Of a stretch of 12,030 nt of DNA, positions 1 through 6,832 are shown in pieces. The stretch's first letter is position 1. The number at the start of each line of letters is the position of its first letter. The DNA is from Veillonella sp. (GTDB taxonomy: Bacteria; Bacillota; Negativicutes; Veillonellales; Veillonellaceae): contig NZ_DXLG01000046.1 in assembly GCF_019414865.1 (NCBI RefSeq), forward strand, positions 1 to 12,030, given 5' to 3'. The position numbers and the translations under genes are program-made. The notes beneath the pieces were generated by a model. That model was given only the letters and a program-made list of their open reading frames with translations. It was not told the origin of the DNA and ran no database searches.

Positions 1-154
1 CGTATATGGCATATATAGTATCTCATTCTGTGAAAACAACTATAATAGTATTTACGTATCATAGGTGTACTTTCTAAATATTCTAGATCACAATAACTCG
101 TAAGGTGAATAGTTCTATGATTCTTCATAACATCCCCTACAAGTCTAAAGACAA
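1..154. other. AT-rich left flank, no supported gene
   Basis: I see no convincing gene here. On the minus strand an ATG at 126-128 opens a frame of about 42 codons that stays open to the window edge, and a GGGG stretch lies a few bases upstream. The predicted peptide is rich in Tyr, His, Arg and Cys and resembles nothing I know. It could be the start of a gene outside the window or a chance frame. Confidence 0.35.
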
Positions 155-193
155 TAAAAAAGCAGATAGCTGATAAATTATCAACTATCTGCC
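155..193 (-). terminator. Rho-independent terminator of the hydrogenase gene
   Basis: The arms GCAGATAG (162-169) and CTATCTGC (185-192) pair, and the stem continues inward as TGAT/ATCA after one mismatch. On the minus strand the hairpin is followed by six T (156-161), a classic intrinsic terminator about 90 bases after the hydrogenase stop. On the plus strand the trailing CCTTTTAA is weaker, so termination in that direction is possible but less likely. Confidence 0.8.
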
Positions 194-281
194 TTTTAAC
201 TTAAGCCACATACGAGCTTTTATAGTATATAGCAACTAATTACAACAGTTAACGGTTACAAATACGGTTAATTATTACCTA

Positions 282-1751
282 TTAGTTATTAGCTTCCGCT
301 GCTGCTTTAGCCGCTTCTGCTGCCTTTTTCAAATTAGGCACAGATGTTGGGCATGTAGCAGGCGTACAAGCACCATTAGGACCTAAGTCTTCTGCACGGC
401 TCACAAATGTGGTATGTAACATGTGATGAGCTTTATGGCTCATAGGTTTGCCATCGAAGAACTCAGCATATAATTTTTGAATATCTGGATTATCACAAGC
501 TGCTTTCACTTGTACCTCTGCATCGCGAGTATACAAGGACGCAATACGAGCTTCACGAGCTTTATCAGCCATCGGTAATTTAACGCGTGGTTGACCACCA
601 CCACCGATACAGCCACCACGGCAAGCCATTACTTCAATGAAGTCATAATGGATGTTTTCTGCACGCATGCGTTCGATGAATTTACGCAAGTTACCTGTAC
701 CATGAACAGCCGCTACATGTAATGTTTTATCACCAATCACTACGTCTGCTTCACGAGCACCATCCATACCGCGAATTGCTTCAAATGGGATCAATGTTTG
801 AGGTGCATCTTCACCAGTTGCAAATTTGTAAGCCGCACGCATAGCCGCTTCCATAACACCACCAGTATTACCGAAGATGATACCACCACCAGATGCTTCA
901 CCCATCAACGGATCGAATGAGGAATCTTCAAGGTCATCAAAGTTGATTTCTTCTGCACGTAACCATTTTGCAAGCTCACGTGTAGTAATACAGTAGTCTG
1001 TATCGCGCATTTCTGGTACATCCCAGTATTCAGCAGAGGAGTTCATTTCGTCACGACGGATCTCGAACTTCTTAGCTGTACAAGGTGTTACTGCAACAGC
1101 AACGATTTGTTTTGCATCAAGGCCCATTTTTTCAGCAAAATATGTTTTTTGTGTAGGTGCTTGCATAGCAATTGGACTCTTAGCAGTAGACAAGTTTGGC
1201 AAGAATTCTGGATAGAATGTTTCAGCAAACTTAACCCAAGCAGGACAGCAAGATGTGAATTGAGGCAATACCGCATCACTATTGATAACGCGTTCCAACA
1301 ATTCAGATGCTTCCTCCATGATAGTCATGTCAGCACCAAAGTTTGTATCTAAAATATAGTCGCCACCCAATTTACGAAGAGCAGCTACCATTTTACCTTC
1401 TACGAATGTACCCGCATCAAGACCGAACTCTTCACCTAAGCCTACACGTACAGCAGGTGCAGTTTGGAAAACGACGATTTTATTAGGGTCAGCAATAGCT
1501 GCTTTTACTTCATCAATTTCAGAGCGTTCATTAATGGAATCAAACGGACAAATAGATGCACATTGACCGCAATGAATACAAATTGGATGATCCCCATTAG
1601 TTGTTAAATCATAATAATCAAATACGCCCATGTCTACAGCACAAGCTTTACGACATAAGGAGCAGTTTTTACATTTTGATAAATCTTGAACTAATGCAAT
1701 ATTGCCGTCTTCAATAGGTACACGACGATCTAAAAATTGGTACTTACTCAT
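282..1751 (-). CDS. hydA: Monomeric [FeFe] hydrogenase with two ferredoxin-type clusters
   Basis: Catalyses reversible proton reduction with ferredoxin as electron partner, normally disposing of fermentative electrons as H2 in the cytoplasm. The 489-residue protein has two CxxCxxCxxxC [4Fe-4S] motifs (Cys27/30/33/37 and Cys58/61/64/68), then the H-cluster domain. Its signatures are TSCCPAW (166-172), TPCTAKKFE (222-230) and MACRGGCIGGGGQP (375-388), giving cluster ligands Cys169, Cys224, Cys377 and Cys381. The proton-path residues known from Clostridium CpI appear conserved (Cys168, Glu147, Glu150, Ser188). The Met before Pro-Cys in motif 2 is Thr here, a change I associate with phylogenetic group B enzymes. 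After the usual fold end (about 451) comes a tail of about 38 residues with Cys462 and Cys467 and an Ala/Lys-rich helix. The start is supported by AGGAGG at 1757-1762, five bases upstream. No NADH-binding partners or HydEFG maturases lie in the window. Confidence 0.95.
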   Translation of the reverse strand: MSKYQFLDRRVPIEDGNIALVQDLSKCKNCSLCRKACAVDMGVFDYYDLTTNGDHPICIHCGQCASICPFDSINERSEIDEVKAAIADPNKIVVFQTAPAVRVGLGEEFGLDAGTFVEGKMVAALRKLGGDYILDTNFGADMTIMEEASELLERVINSDAVLPQFTSCCPAWVKFAETFYPEFLPNLSTAKSPIAMQAPTQKTYFAEKMGLDAKQIVAVAVTPCTAKKFEIRRDEMNSSAEYWDVPEMRDTDYCITTRELAKWLRAEEINFDDLEDSSFDPLMGEASGGGIIFGNTGGVMEAAMRAAYKFATGEDAPQTLIPFEAIRGMDGAREADVVIGDKTLHVAAVHGTGNLRKFIERMRAENIHYDFIEVMACRGGCIGGGGQPRVKLPMADKAREARIASLYTRDAEVQVKAACDNPDIQKLYAEFFDGKPMSHKAHHMLHTTFVSRAEDLGPNGACTPATCPTSVPNLKKAAEAAKAAAEANN

Positions 1752-1795
1752 GAGTTCCTCCTACTTAGGTAACGTTGTTATCGTTAATCGATGAA

Positions 1796-1824
1796 ATTAT
1801 ACTATACATTGTGATTTTTATCAA
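1796..1824 (-). promoter_or_regulatory. Sigma70-type promoter of the hydrogenase gene
   Basis: Read on the minus strand, TTGATA (1819-1824) and TATAAT (1796-1801) are separated by exactly 17 bases. Transcription would start near 1789, giving a leader of about 38 nt with the ribosome-binding site at its end. I see no clear terminator between uup and this promoter, so some read-through from uup is possible. Confidence 0.75.
1811..1824 (-). promoter_or_regulatory. Possible Crp/Fnr-family operator
   Basis: The minus strand reads TTGAT-AAAA-ATCAC, one base from the FNR consensus TTGAT-N4-ATCAA. Its centre (1817.5) is about 28 bases upstream of the predicted transcription start and it covers the -35 box, a position that would favour repression. 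A perfect 10-base palindrome, TTACATGTAA (1830-1839), lies just upstream. AT-rich DNA yields such sites by chance, so this remains a hypothesis. Confidence 0.3.
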
Positions 1825-1883
1825 TAAATTTACATGTAATTCCTTTGCATAACAGATATTAAAAAATCACATGATACAAGGAG

Positions 1884-3890
1884 TTATAGGCGTTCTTCTA
1901 ATTCCATCCACCGTTCTGTGAGCGCATCTATTTGGGATTGAGTCTCTTCTCGCTCAGCCATCAAGGATTGCATCTTTTCATAATCAGTAGCAACTTGACT
2001 AATCATGACATCGAGCCCCTTTACTAAATGCTCTAATTTAGGTAATTCATCCATGATGTTAGCATACTCTGCTTCTTCCGCTTTATTGAGACCCTTCTTC
2101 GGTGTTTCTTTGAAAGTATCTTCCCCAACTGTATCCATATTACTATCACTACCATCTACCGAAGTACTTAATGATGAACCATCACACCCAGTACTAGTTT
2201 CAGATTTGTTAATTTTATCAGTTTTAGAAGCAATAGATGTATCAGTATTAGCCATGTAGAATGGGCGCTTTCCACCACTACTTTCATCTAAAGAATCCTT
2301 GTAATCGGAATAGGAACCGTGAACAATTTCAATTTGACCATCACCACTAAAAACAAAGAGTTTGTCCACAACACGGTCTAAGAAGTAACGATCATGGCAT
2401 ACTGTGATAATGACCCCACTAAAGGAATCAAGGAAGTCCTCTAGTACCTCTAATGTAGGAATATCAAGATCATTGGTCGGTTCATCTAGTAATAAAACAT
2501 TAGGAGCGCTCATAAGCAATTTCAATAGATATAAGCGACGTCGTTCACCGCCTGAAAGCTTACGAATCGGCACACCATGTAGCTCAGGTGTGAAAAGGAA
2601 TCGTTCAAGAATCTGACCAGCACTCAACGTAGAACCATCGCCCAGAACCATATAGGAATGATCTTCGCGAATATAATCGAGAACACGCATATCTTCATCA
2701 AACTCTGGTAGTTCTTGTTTGAAATGGGCAATGCGAACGGTCTCTCCCTTACCAATAGTACCGTTTGTAGGTTCATAGGTTCCATCAAGAATATTCATAA
2801 AGGTAGACTTGCCAACACCATTAGGGCCTACAATACCAATACGATCATGACGCACTACATGGTAGGTAAAGTCCTTAATCATAGGGCGCTCACCAAAGTA
2901 GAACTCTAAATGTTCAATATCAAAGATGGTTTTTCCTAACCGTGTTTTTAAAGCAATGGGATCCATTTGATCGGGACGTCTAGTTTTCTCCATATTCTTA
3001 AGTTTTTCATAGCGGTCTAAACGAGCCTTTTGTTTCGTCGTTCTCGCCAAAGCCCCACGACGTACCCATTCGATTTCTCGTTTCAAGAACTGACGGCGTT
3101 TCTCTTCTGTAGCGGCTTCGCGAGCCTCTCGATCAGCCTTCAAGGCAATAAATTCTTCGTAATTACCGTCATATTGATACATACGACGATTAGAAAGCTC
3201 TAAAATACCATTACATACAGAGTCGAGGAAATATCTATCATGAGTACTGATTAATAGGCCCCCTTGGCGAGCACTTAAGTAGGACTCAAGCCAGTCGATG
3301 CTATCTTCATCTAAATGGTTTGTCGGTTCGTCTAACAATAATAGGTCACAAGGATATAATAATGCCTGTCCTAATGCGAGACGACGCTTTTGACCACCAG
3401 ATAACATAGCCACTTTTTGATCCATCTCAGGAAAACCTAATTTAGTTAAAATAATACGAGCCTCTTGCTCTACTTGCCATCCATCTTGTTGATCCATTTG
3501 TTCTAACGCATTCATATAGTTACGCGATATTTTACTATCCTCGCTACCAGACTCTTGCATTTCACGATATTCACGACTAATGCGTTCAAAGGATTGAACC
3601 ATCCGCAAACGAGGATGGTCTCCATCAAGAACAGCTTCTAGCAAAGTTGATTCTGGATCAAACTCTGGGGTTTGAGCCAAATAATGAATACTCGCCTTAC
3701 CATTCCGCTCAATAGTACCCTTATCAGGTTCCATTCGGGCTGCCAAAATTTTTAGGAATGTAGACTTACCCGTCCCATTAATCCCTACAAGACCTAACCG
3801 TTTGTCTGTGGTGAAAGTAATATTCACATCTTTAAACAGCAGTCGTGTGCCATATGATTTTTCTATATTTTGTAAACTAATAACGTTCAT
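1884..3890 (-). CDS. uup: ABC-F ATPase, Uup type
   Basis: A soluble twin-ATPase ABC protein without membrane domains. Family members act on the ribosome or, for Uup, also on branched DNA intermediates. In 668 residues: NBD1 has Walker A GINGTGKST (36-44), signature LSGGQ (163-167) and Walker B plus catalytic Glu LLLLDEPTNHLD (183-194). NBD2 has GPNGVGKST (355-363), LSGGE (445-449) and LLLDEPTNDLD (466-476). The linker between them carries the basic segment REIEWVRRGALARTTKQKAR (271-290), which is typical of Uup rather than EttA. A Ser/Thr/Asp-rich stretch (about 541-600) leads to a charged C-terminal coiled coil (about 601-668), the Uup C-terminal domain known to bind DNA in the E. coli protein. 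The start is supported by AGGAG at 3897-3901. An antibiotic-resistance ABC-F is less likely because the linker and coiled coil fit Uup. Confidence 0.93.
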   Translation of the reverse strand: MNVISLQNIEKSYGTRLLFKDVNITFTTDKRLGLVGINGTGKSTFLKILAARMEPDKGTIERNGKASIHYLAQTPEFDPESTLLEAVLDGDHPRLRMVQSFERISREYREMQESGSEDSKISRNYMNALEQMDQQDGWQVEQEARIILTKLGFPEMDQKVAMLSGGQKRRLALGQALLYPCDLLLLDEPTNHLDEDSIDWLESYLSARQGGLLISTHDRYFLDSVCNGILELSNRRMYQYDGNYEEFIALKADREAREAATEEKRRQFLKREIEWVRRGALARTTKQKARLDRYEKLKNMEKTRRPDQMDPIALKTRLGKTIFDIEHLEFYFGERPMIKDFTYHVVRHDRIGIVGPNGVGKSTFMNILDGTYEPTNGTIGKGETVRIAHFKQELPEFDEDMRVLDYIREDHSYMVLGDGSTLSAGQILERFLFTPELHGVPIRKLSGGERRRLYLLKLLMSAPNVLLLDEPTNDLDIPTLEVLEDFLDSFSGVIITVCHDRYFLDRVVDKLFVFSGDGQIEIVHGSYSDYKDSLDESSGGKRPFYMANTDTSIASKTDKINKSETSTGCDGSSLSTSVDGSDSNMDTVGEDTFKETPKKGLNKAEEAEYANIMDELPKLEHLVKGLDVMISQVATDYEKMQSLMAEREETQSQIDALTERWMELEERL

Positions 3891-3921
3891 CGTATGCTCC
3901 TATTATGTCATTCTGTTATTT

Positions 3922-3950
3922 ATTATACTACACATTACCATTGACAGTAA
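3922..3950 (-). promoter_or_regulatory. Probable uup promoter
   Basis: On the minus strand a perfect TATAAT (3922-3927) lies 17 bases from a poor -35, TTACTG (3945-3950). Predicted start is near 3915, giving a leader of about 25 nt. The -35 overlaps the -35 of the plus-strand promoter, so the two may compete for polymerase. Confidence 0.5.
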
Positions 3951-3969
3951 CAGGCGCCGTCAGTAGAAT
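3941..3969 (+). promoter_or_regulatory. Sigma70-type promoter of the acidic protein gene
   Basis: A consensus TTGACA (3941-3946) is separated by 17 bases from TAGAAT (3964-3969). Transcription should start near 3976, giving a leader of about 27 nt that contains a strong AGGAGG. The spacer contains the palindrome GGCGCC, which is unusual in this AT-rich intergenic DNA. Confidence 0.75.
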
Positions 3970-4002
3970 AAACGTAACGTATATATTCATGAGGAGGTCC
4001 AC

Positions 4003-4323
4003 ATGGCAGCAGATATCGTTTTAGACTTTTACGAAACTATCAACTTTGAACTTATCGATATCGATGGGTATGACACATTATTTACAGAGCTCTTGGAAGA
4101 TGGCACCTATGCAACTGTGTCCGATGATGACGGTCATTTGCCAGAGGATTTAGAGACGTTAATCGTATTCAATGTGTACGACGATAACGACGCCTTCCAA
4201 TGGAGTGTGACCCTAGATGATTCCTACCAACTAAAAGACTTGTTGGACAGTGCTGAAAGCACAGATACATTCTTAGAAACACTTCAAAAAATTCGACAAG
4301 AACATATTGAACAATACCAATAA
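4003..4323 (+). CDS. Very acidic small protein of unknown function
   Basis: I do not recognise this 106-residue protein. It has 28 Asp/Glu against only 3 Lys/Arg, no Cys, and no signal peptide or membrane segment, so it should be a soluble, strongly anionic cytoplasmic protein. The pattern alternates hydrophobic and acidic residues with aromatic positions, suggesting a small alpha/beta fold rather than disorder; the last 30 residues look helical. It is surely a real gene: AGGAGG at 3992-3997 is five bases before ATG, a near-consensus promoter precedes it and a strong terminator follows. It is monocistronic, the only plus-strand gene here, and divergent from uup. A DNA-mimic or nucleic-acid-protein inhibitor role would fit the charge but is only speculation. 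Confidence 0.88.
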   Translation: MAADIVLDFYETINFELIDIDGYDTLFTELLEDGTYATVSDDDGHLPEDLETLIVFNVYDDNDAFQWSVTLDDSYQLKDLLDSAESTDTFLETLQKIRQEHIEQYQ

Positions 4324-4327
4324 AACA

Positions 4328-4357
4328 AAAGCGATGACCTAAAAGTCATCGCTTTTT
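4328..4357. terminator. Bidirectional Rho-independent terminator
   Basis: A perfect 8-base-pair stem, GCGATGAC (4331-4338) with GTCATCGC (4345-4352), encloses a 6-base loop. It is flanked by AAAA on the left and TTTTT on the right, so a T-run follows the hairpin on both strands. It starts a few bases after the stop of the acidic protein gene and about 100 bases after the end of the converging glycosyltransferase gene. Confidence 0.9.
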
Positions 4358-4452
4358 ATTTCATATAAAGCTACTAATATCTGTATATTACAAATCTAGA
4401 AATACACGCATTACCAATAGCTAATTATATTCGTACTAGCTACTACAATAGA

Positions 4453-5616
4453 TTAATTAATAGACTCTTCCACTTTTACTAGTTCGACAGGTTCACCCGT
4501 ATTAGTAGCATCTAGAATTTCAATTAAGCTATTTACGATATTCGCTGCACCATCAACATGCCATTCACGAGCGTGCTCAGACATCTGTTGAAGTCGTGGT
4601 GAATTGATAAGAAGGGCTGTCACAACATCTTCTAAGTTATGAATATCACGAGCCCAACGAGCACAACCTCGTTGTTCTAATAGCTCTGCATTAGCCTCTT
4701 CTTGCCCTGGAATAGCATTAAAGAACACCATAGGTAAACCAATTGTAACAGCCTCCATACAGGTTAATGCACCAGGCTTTGTTACCAGCAAGGAAGAGGA
4801 TTTCATAAGCTCCGAAATATTCGTAGTGTATCCATACACAATAGTCTTAGTACGCATAGATTCACTAAGGGTAACTAAGGATTCATAAAGAGACGTATTT
4901 TGACCGGCTACAACAGTAATTTCATCAATGCCATTAACTTCATCTAAGTGTTTTAATGCCGTTTCTAGAGAACCCAATCCAAGGCCCCCACCCATAACGA
5001 GCACTTTTATGGGTTCCTCTAAGCTATATTCTTCAATAGCATCACGGAAGAAGGCACGACGCACTGGAATCCCTGATACATGGATACGTGAGGCATCGAT
5101 ACCAGACGATACCATTTCATCTACCATCGATTCAGTAGCTACATAGTATGTATCAATTTGTGGATATAGCCAAAATTGATGACTACTAAAGTCCGTCATG
5201 ATAGCCACTAAAGGTACATCGATATGCCCTTGACGCTTTAAGATAGACGCTGCACCACATGGGAATGGATGAGTAAATACCATCACATCTGGTTCTTCTT
5301 GTTGCACCAACTTAAGCATACGGCTTTTCAATAGGTATGATAATGCAGTTTGCAAAATCGTACCTCGTTTTTCCCCTTTTGATACGCGATAAATCATATC
5401 ATATAGCATAGGAAATACGTCAATCATCTTGATATATGTGCCCTTGATCAAATGCTCTACAGACATGGTTTCTGTATCAAGAAAGTCTACATGCGTTATG
5501 GAAGCTTGTGGCTCCTTCTCTTTCCAATATTCTTCTATGGCTCTGGCGGCCTGCATATGTCCTGTCCCAATAGAAGCGGACACGATGAGAACCTTCCGTG
5601 ATCTTTCGTTATTCAT
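4453..5616 (-). CDS. MGDG-synthase/UgtP-type glycolipid glycosyltransferase (GT28)
   Basis: Likely transfers a hexose from a UDP-sugar to diacylglycerol or a related lipid at the inner face of the cytoplasmic membrane. The 387 residues match the length of UgtP-type enzymes. The N-terminal MGDG-synthase domain shows the GTGH acceptor-side loop (17-20), FTHPFP (114-119) and TDF (141-143). The C-terminal GT-B domain shows the glycine-rich turn MGGGLGLG (208-215), TKPG (279-282) and NAIPGQEEAN (300-309), the nucleotide-sugar site of GT28 enzymes. There is no signal peptide or membrane helix, so binding should be peripheral. MurG is excluded by the GTGH-type N-terminus. The sugar, the acceptor and the number of sugars added cannot be read from sequence. 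The start is supported by AAGGG six to seven bases upstream. It is a single-gene unit with its own promoter and the shared terminator at 4328-4357. Confidence 0.85.
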   Translation of the reverse strand: MNNERSRKVLIVSASIGTGHMQAARAIEEYWKEKEPQASITHVDFLDTETMSVEHLIKGTYIKMIDVFPMLYDMIYRVSKGEKRGTILQTALSYLLKSRMLKLVQQEEPDVMVFTHPFPCGAASILKRQGHIDVPLVAIMTDFSSHQFWLYPQIDTYYVATESMVDEMVSSGIDASRIHVSGIPVRRAFFRDAIEEYSLEEPIKVLVMGGGLGLGSLETALKHLDEVNGIDEITVVAGQNTSLYESLVTLSESMRTKTIVYGYTTNISELMKSSSLLVTKPGALTCMEAVTIGLPMVFFNAIPGQEEANAELLEQRGCARWARDIHNLEDVVTALLINSPRLQQMSEHAREWHVDGAANIVNSLIEILDATNTGEPVELVKVEESIN

Positions 5617-5636
5617 AGTACACCCTTTCTCTGTGC

Positions 5637-5645
5637 ATTATACCA
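5637..5645 (-). promoter_or_regulatory. Extended -10 promoter of the glycosyltransferase gene
   Basis: The minus strand reads TGGTATAAT, a perfect extended -10 (TGnTATAAT). No good -35 is present, because that position falls inside the HU terminator stem. The predicted start near 5630 leaves a leader of only about 14 nt, so the AAGGG ribosome-binding site sits close to the transcript 5' end. Confidence 0.6.
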
Positions 5646-5655
5646 TAAATAGACG

Positions 5656-5683
5656 AAAAAAAGAGACCTCGAAAGGTCTCTTT
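5656..5683 (-). terminator. Rho-independent terminator after the HU gene
   Basis: A nine-base-pair stem, AAAGAGACC (5660-5668) with GGTCTCTTT (5675-5683), encloses a six-base loop and is followed on the minus strand by a T-run (5656-5662). It lies 15 bases after the HU stop and ends the mfd-flippase-mazG-HU unit. Its T-run comes within about 10 bases of the next gene's promoter. Confidence 0.9.
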
Positions 5684-5698
5684 CCAATCTATTAAAGA

Positions 5699-5998
5699 TT
5701 ATTTTTTGCGTTTTTTAGCTTTTGCAGCGTTAACTTGTTCTTTCAAACCTTTACCAGCTTTGAATGCAGGGGATTTGGAAGCTGCGATTGTGATAGTTTT
5801 ACCGTTTTGTGGGTTACGGCCTTCACGAGCTGCGCGTTCACGAACTTCGAATGTACCGAAGCCGATAACTTGTACTTTACCGCCAGCAGCTAATTCTTCA
5901 GCAACTGTGTCAAATACAGCTTTTACCGCTTTTTCAGCGTCTTTTTTAGTTAATTCAGTTTTTTGTGCAACACTTGCGATTAATTCTGTTTTGTTCAT
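5699..5998 (-). CDS. hup: Histone-like nucleoid protein HU
   Basis: A dimeric DNA-bending protein that compacts and organises the nucleoid. In 99 residues it has the N-terminal helical dimerisation part (1-40), the GFGTF turn (46-50), the beta-arm with RNPQNG (61-66) whose Pro63 intercalates in DNA, and the family's C-terminal KSPAFKAGKGLK (75-86). It is about nine residues longer than the usual 90, ending in a basic AAKAKKRKK tail that may add nonspecific DNA contacts. IHF is unlikely in this lineage. AAGGAGG seven to eight bases upstream fixes the start. It follows mazG after 51 bases with no terminator. A TATAGT at 6019-6024 could be an internal -10 but lacks a -35, so separate high-level transcription is only possible. 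Confidence 0.97.
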   Translation of the reverse strand: MNKTELIASVAQKTELTKKDAEKAVKAVFDTVAEELAAGGKVQVIGFGTFEVRERAAREGRNPQNGKTITIAASKSPAFKAGKGLKEQVNAAKAKKRKK

Positions 5999-6049
5999 GA
6001 CAGAACCTCCTTAAAAATACTATACCTAAGAAGCATGCAAACCTCTAGG

Positions 6050-6832
6050 CTACTTTTCCTGCACTTTAGCCTCCTCCCAAAAAGCATCCAGCTCAGCTAA
6101 TGAAAAGTCTTCCCATGAGCGATCGCTTTGGTTAACACAAGCTTCTACATGTAAAAAACGCTGTCGGAACTTTGTGTTTGTGCGATTTAGTGCATTTTCA
6201 CCGCTTATTTTATACCATCTTAATAGATTAATCAAGGAAAAAAGCACATCTCCCGCTTCTTTTTCCATATTTTCTCTATCTTTTTGGGCAATAGCCTCCT
6301 TAAATTCATCCATTTCTTCCGAAACTTTCGCCCAAACCGGATCGAGCTCATCCCAGTCAAAACCTAGCTTCGCAGCCTTTTCTTGCAACTTATAAGCCGC
6401 CACTAAAGCAGGTAAACTTTTAGATACACCATCTAATACAGATTTTTGTATATTTTTCTTTTCTTGTGCCTTTAATTCGTCCCAACTGTATGATTTTTCA
6501 TTATTTTCAGGGTCAAAAACATGGGGATGACGGCGAATCATCTTCTGAGTCACATCATTAATTACATCTTCTAATGTAAACTGACCAGCTTCTTCAGCTA
6601 ATTGACTGTGAAAGACAACTTGTAATAATACATCACCTAGTTCTTCGCGAAGATTAGCCATATCTTTATTATCGATAGCATCTACTACTTCATAAGTTTC
6701 TTCAATGAAATATCGACGCAATGATTCATGAGTCTGTTTTTGATCCCAAGGGCAACCATTAGGAGCTCGCAAGGCTTTTACTACATCTACTAATGGTTGT
6801 ACCGATACAGGCTTATCAGTATTGTTCTTCAT
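6050..6832 (-). CDS. mazG: Nucleoside triphosphate pyrophosphohydrolase MazG
   Basis: Hydrolyses NTPs and dNTPs, especially damaged or noncanonical ones, to the monophosphate and pyrophosphate. The 260 residues contain two MazG repeats of the all-alpha fold. The first has CPWD (27-30), the EETYE metal-binding motif (44-48) and EELGD (63-67). The second has EEMDE (172-176) and EAGD (192-195), matching the Mg-binding acidic residues that are catalytic in the E. coli enzyme. The length equals stand-alone MazG, so it lacks the N-terminal SAM-methyltransferase-like domain of B. subtilis YabN at the same locus. The gene overlaps the flippase gene by 17 bases, with an AGGAGGAGG site (about 6842-6850) ten bases before ATG, indicating translational coupling. 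Confidence 0.96.
   Translation of the reverse strand: MKNNTDKPVSVQPLVDVVKALRAPNGCPWDQKQTHESLRRYFIEETYEVVDAIDNKDMANLREELGDVLLQVVFHSQLAEEAGQFTLEDVINDVTQKMIRRHPHVFDPENNEKSYSWDELKAQEKKNIQKSVLDGVSKSLPALVAAYKLQEKAAKLGFDWDELDPVWAKVSEEMDEFKEAIAQKDRENMEKEAGDVLFSLINLLRWYKISGENALNRTNTKFRQRFLHVEACVNQSDRSWEDFSLAELDAFWEEAKVQEK

Noticed and set aside
252..270. Seven-base direct repeat ACGGTTA in the hydrogenase 3' region
   Set aside because: Two short copies in AT-rich DNA are expected by chance and match no known element.
1107..1352. Plus- and minus-strand short frames inside the hydrogenase gene
   Set aside because: Out-of-frame shadows of the H-cluster coding region with no initiation signals or domain.
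1860..1883. Possible uup terminator near ATCA-TG-TGAT followed by TTTTTT on the minus strand
   Set aside because: The arms are only four bases with a two-base loop, which cannot form a stable hairpin.
5706..6014. A 102-codon plus-strand frame opposite HU
   Set aside because: It mirrors the Ala/Lys-rich HU codons on the other strand; HU has a strong ribosome-binding site and full family motifs.
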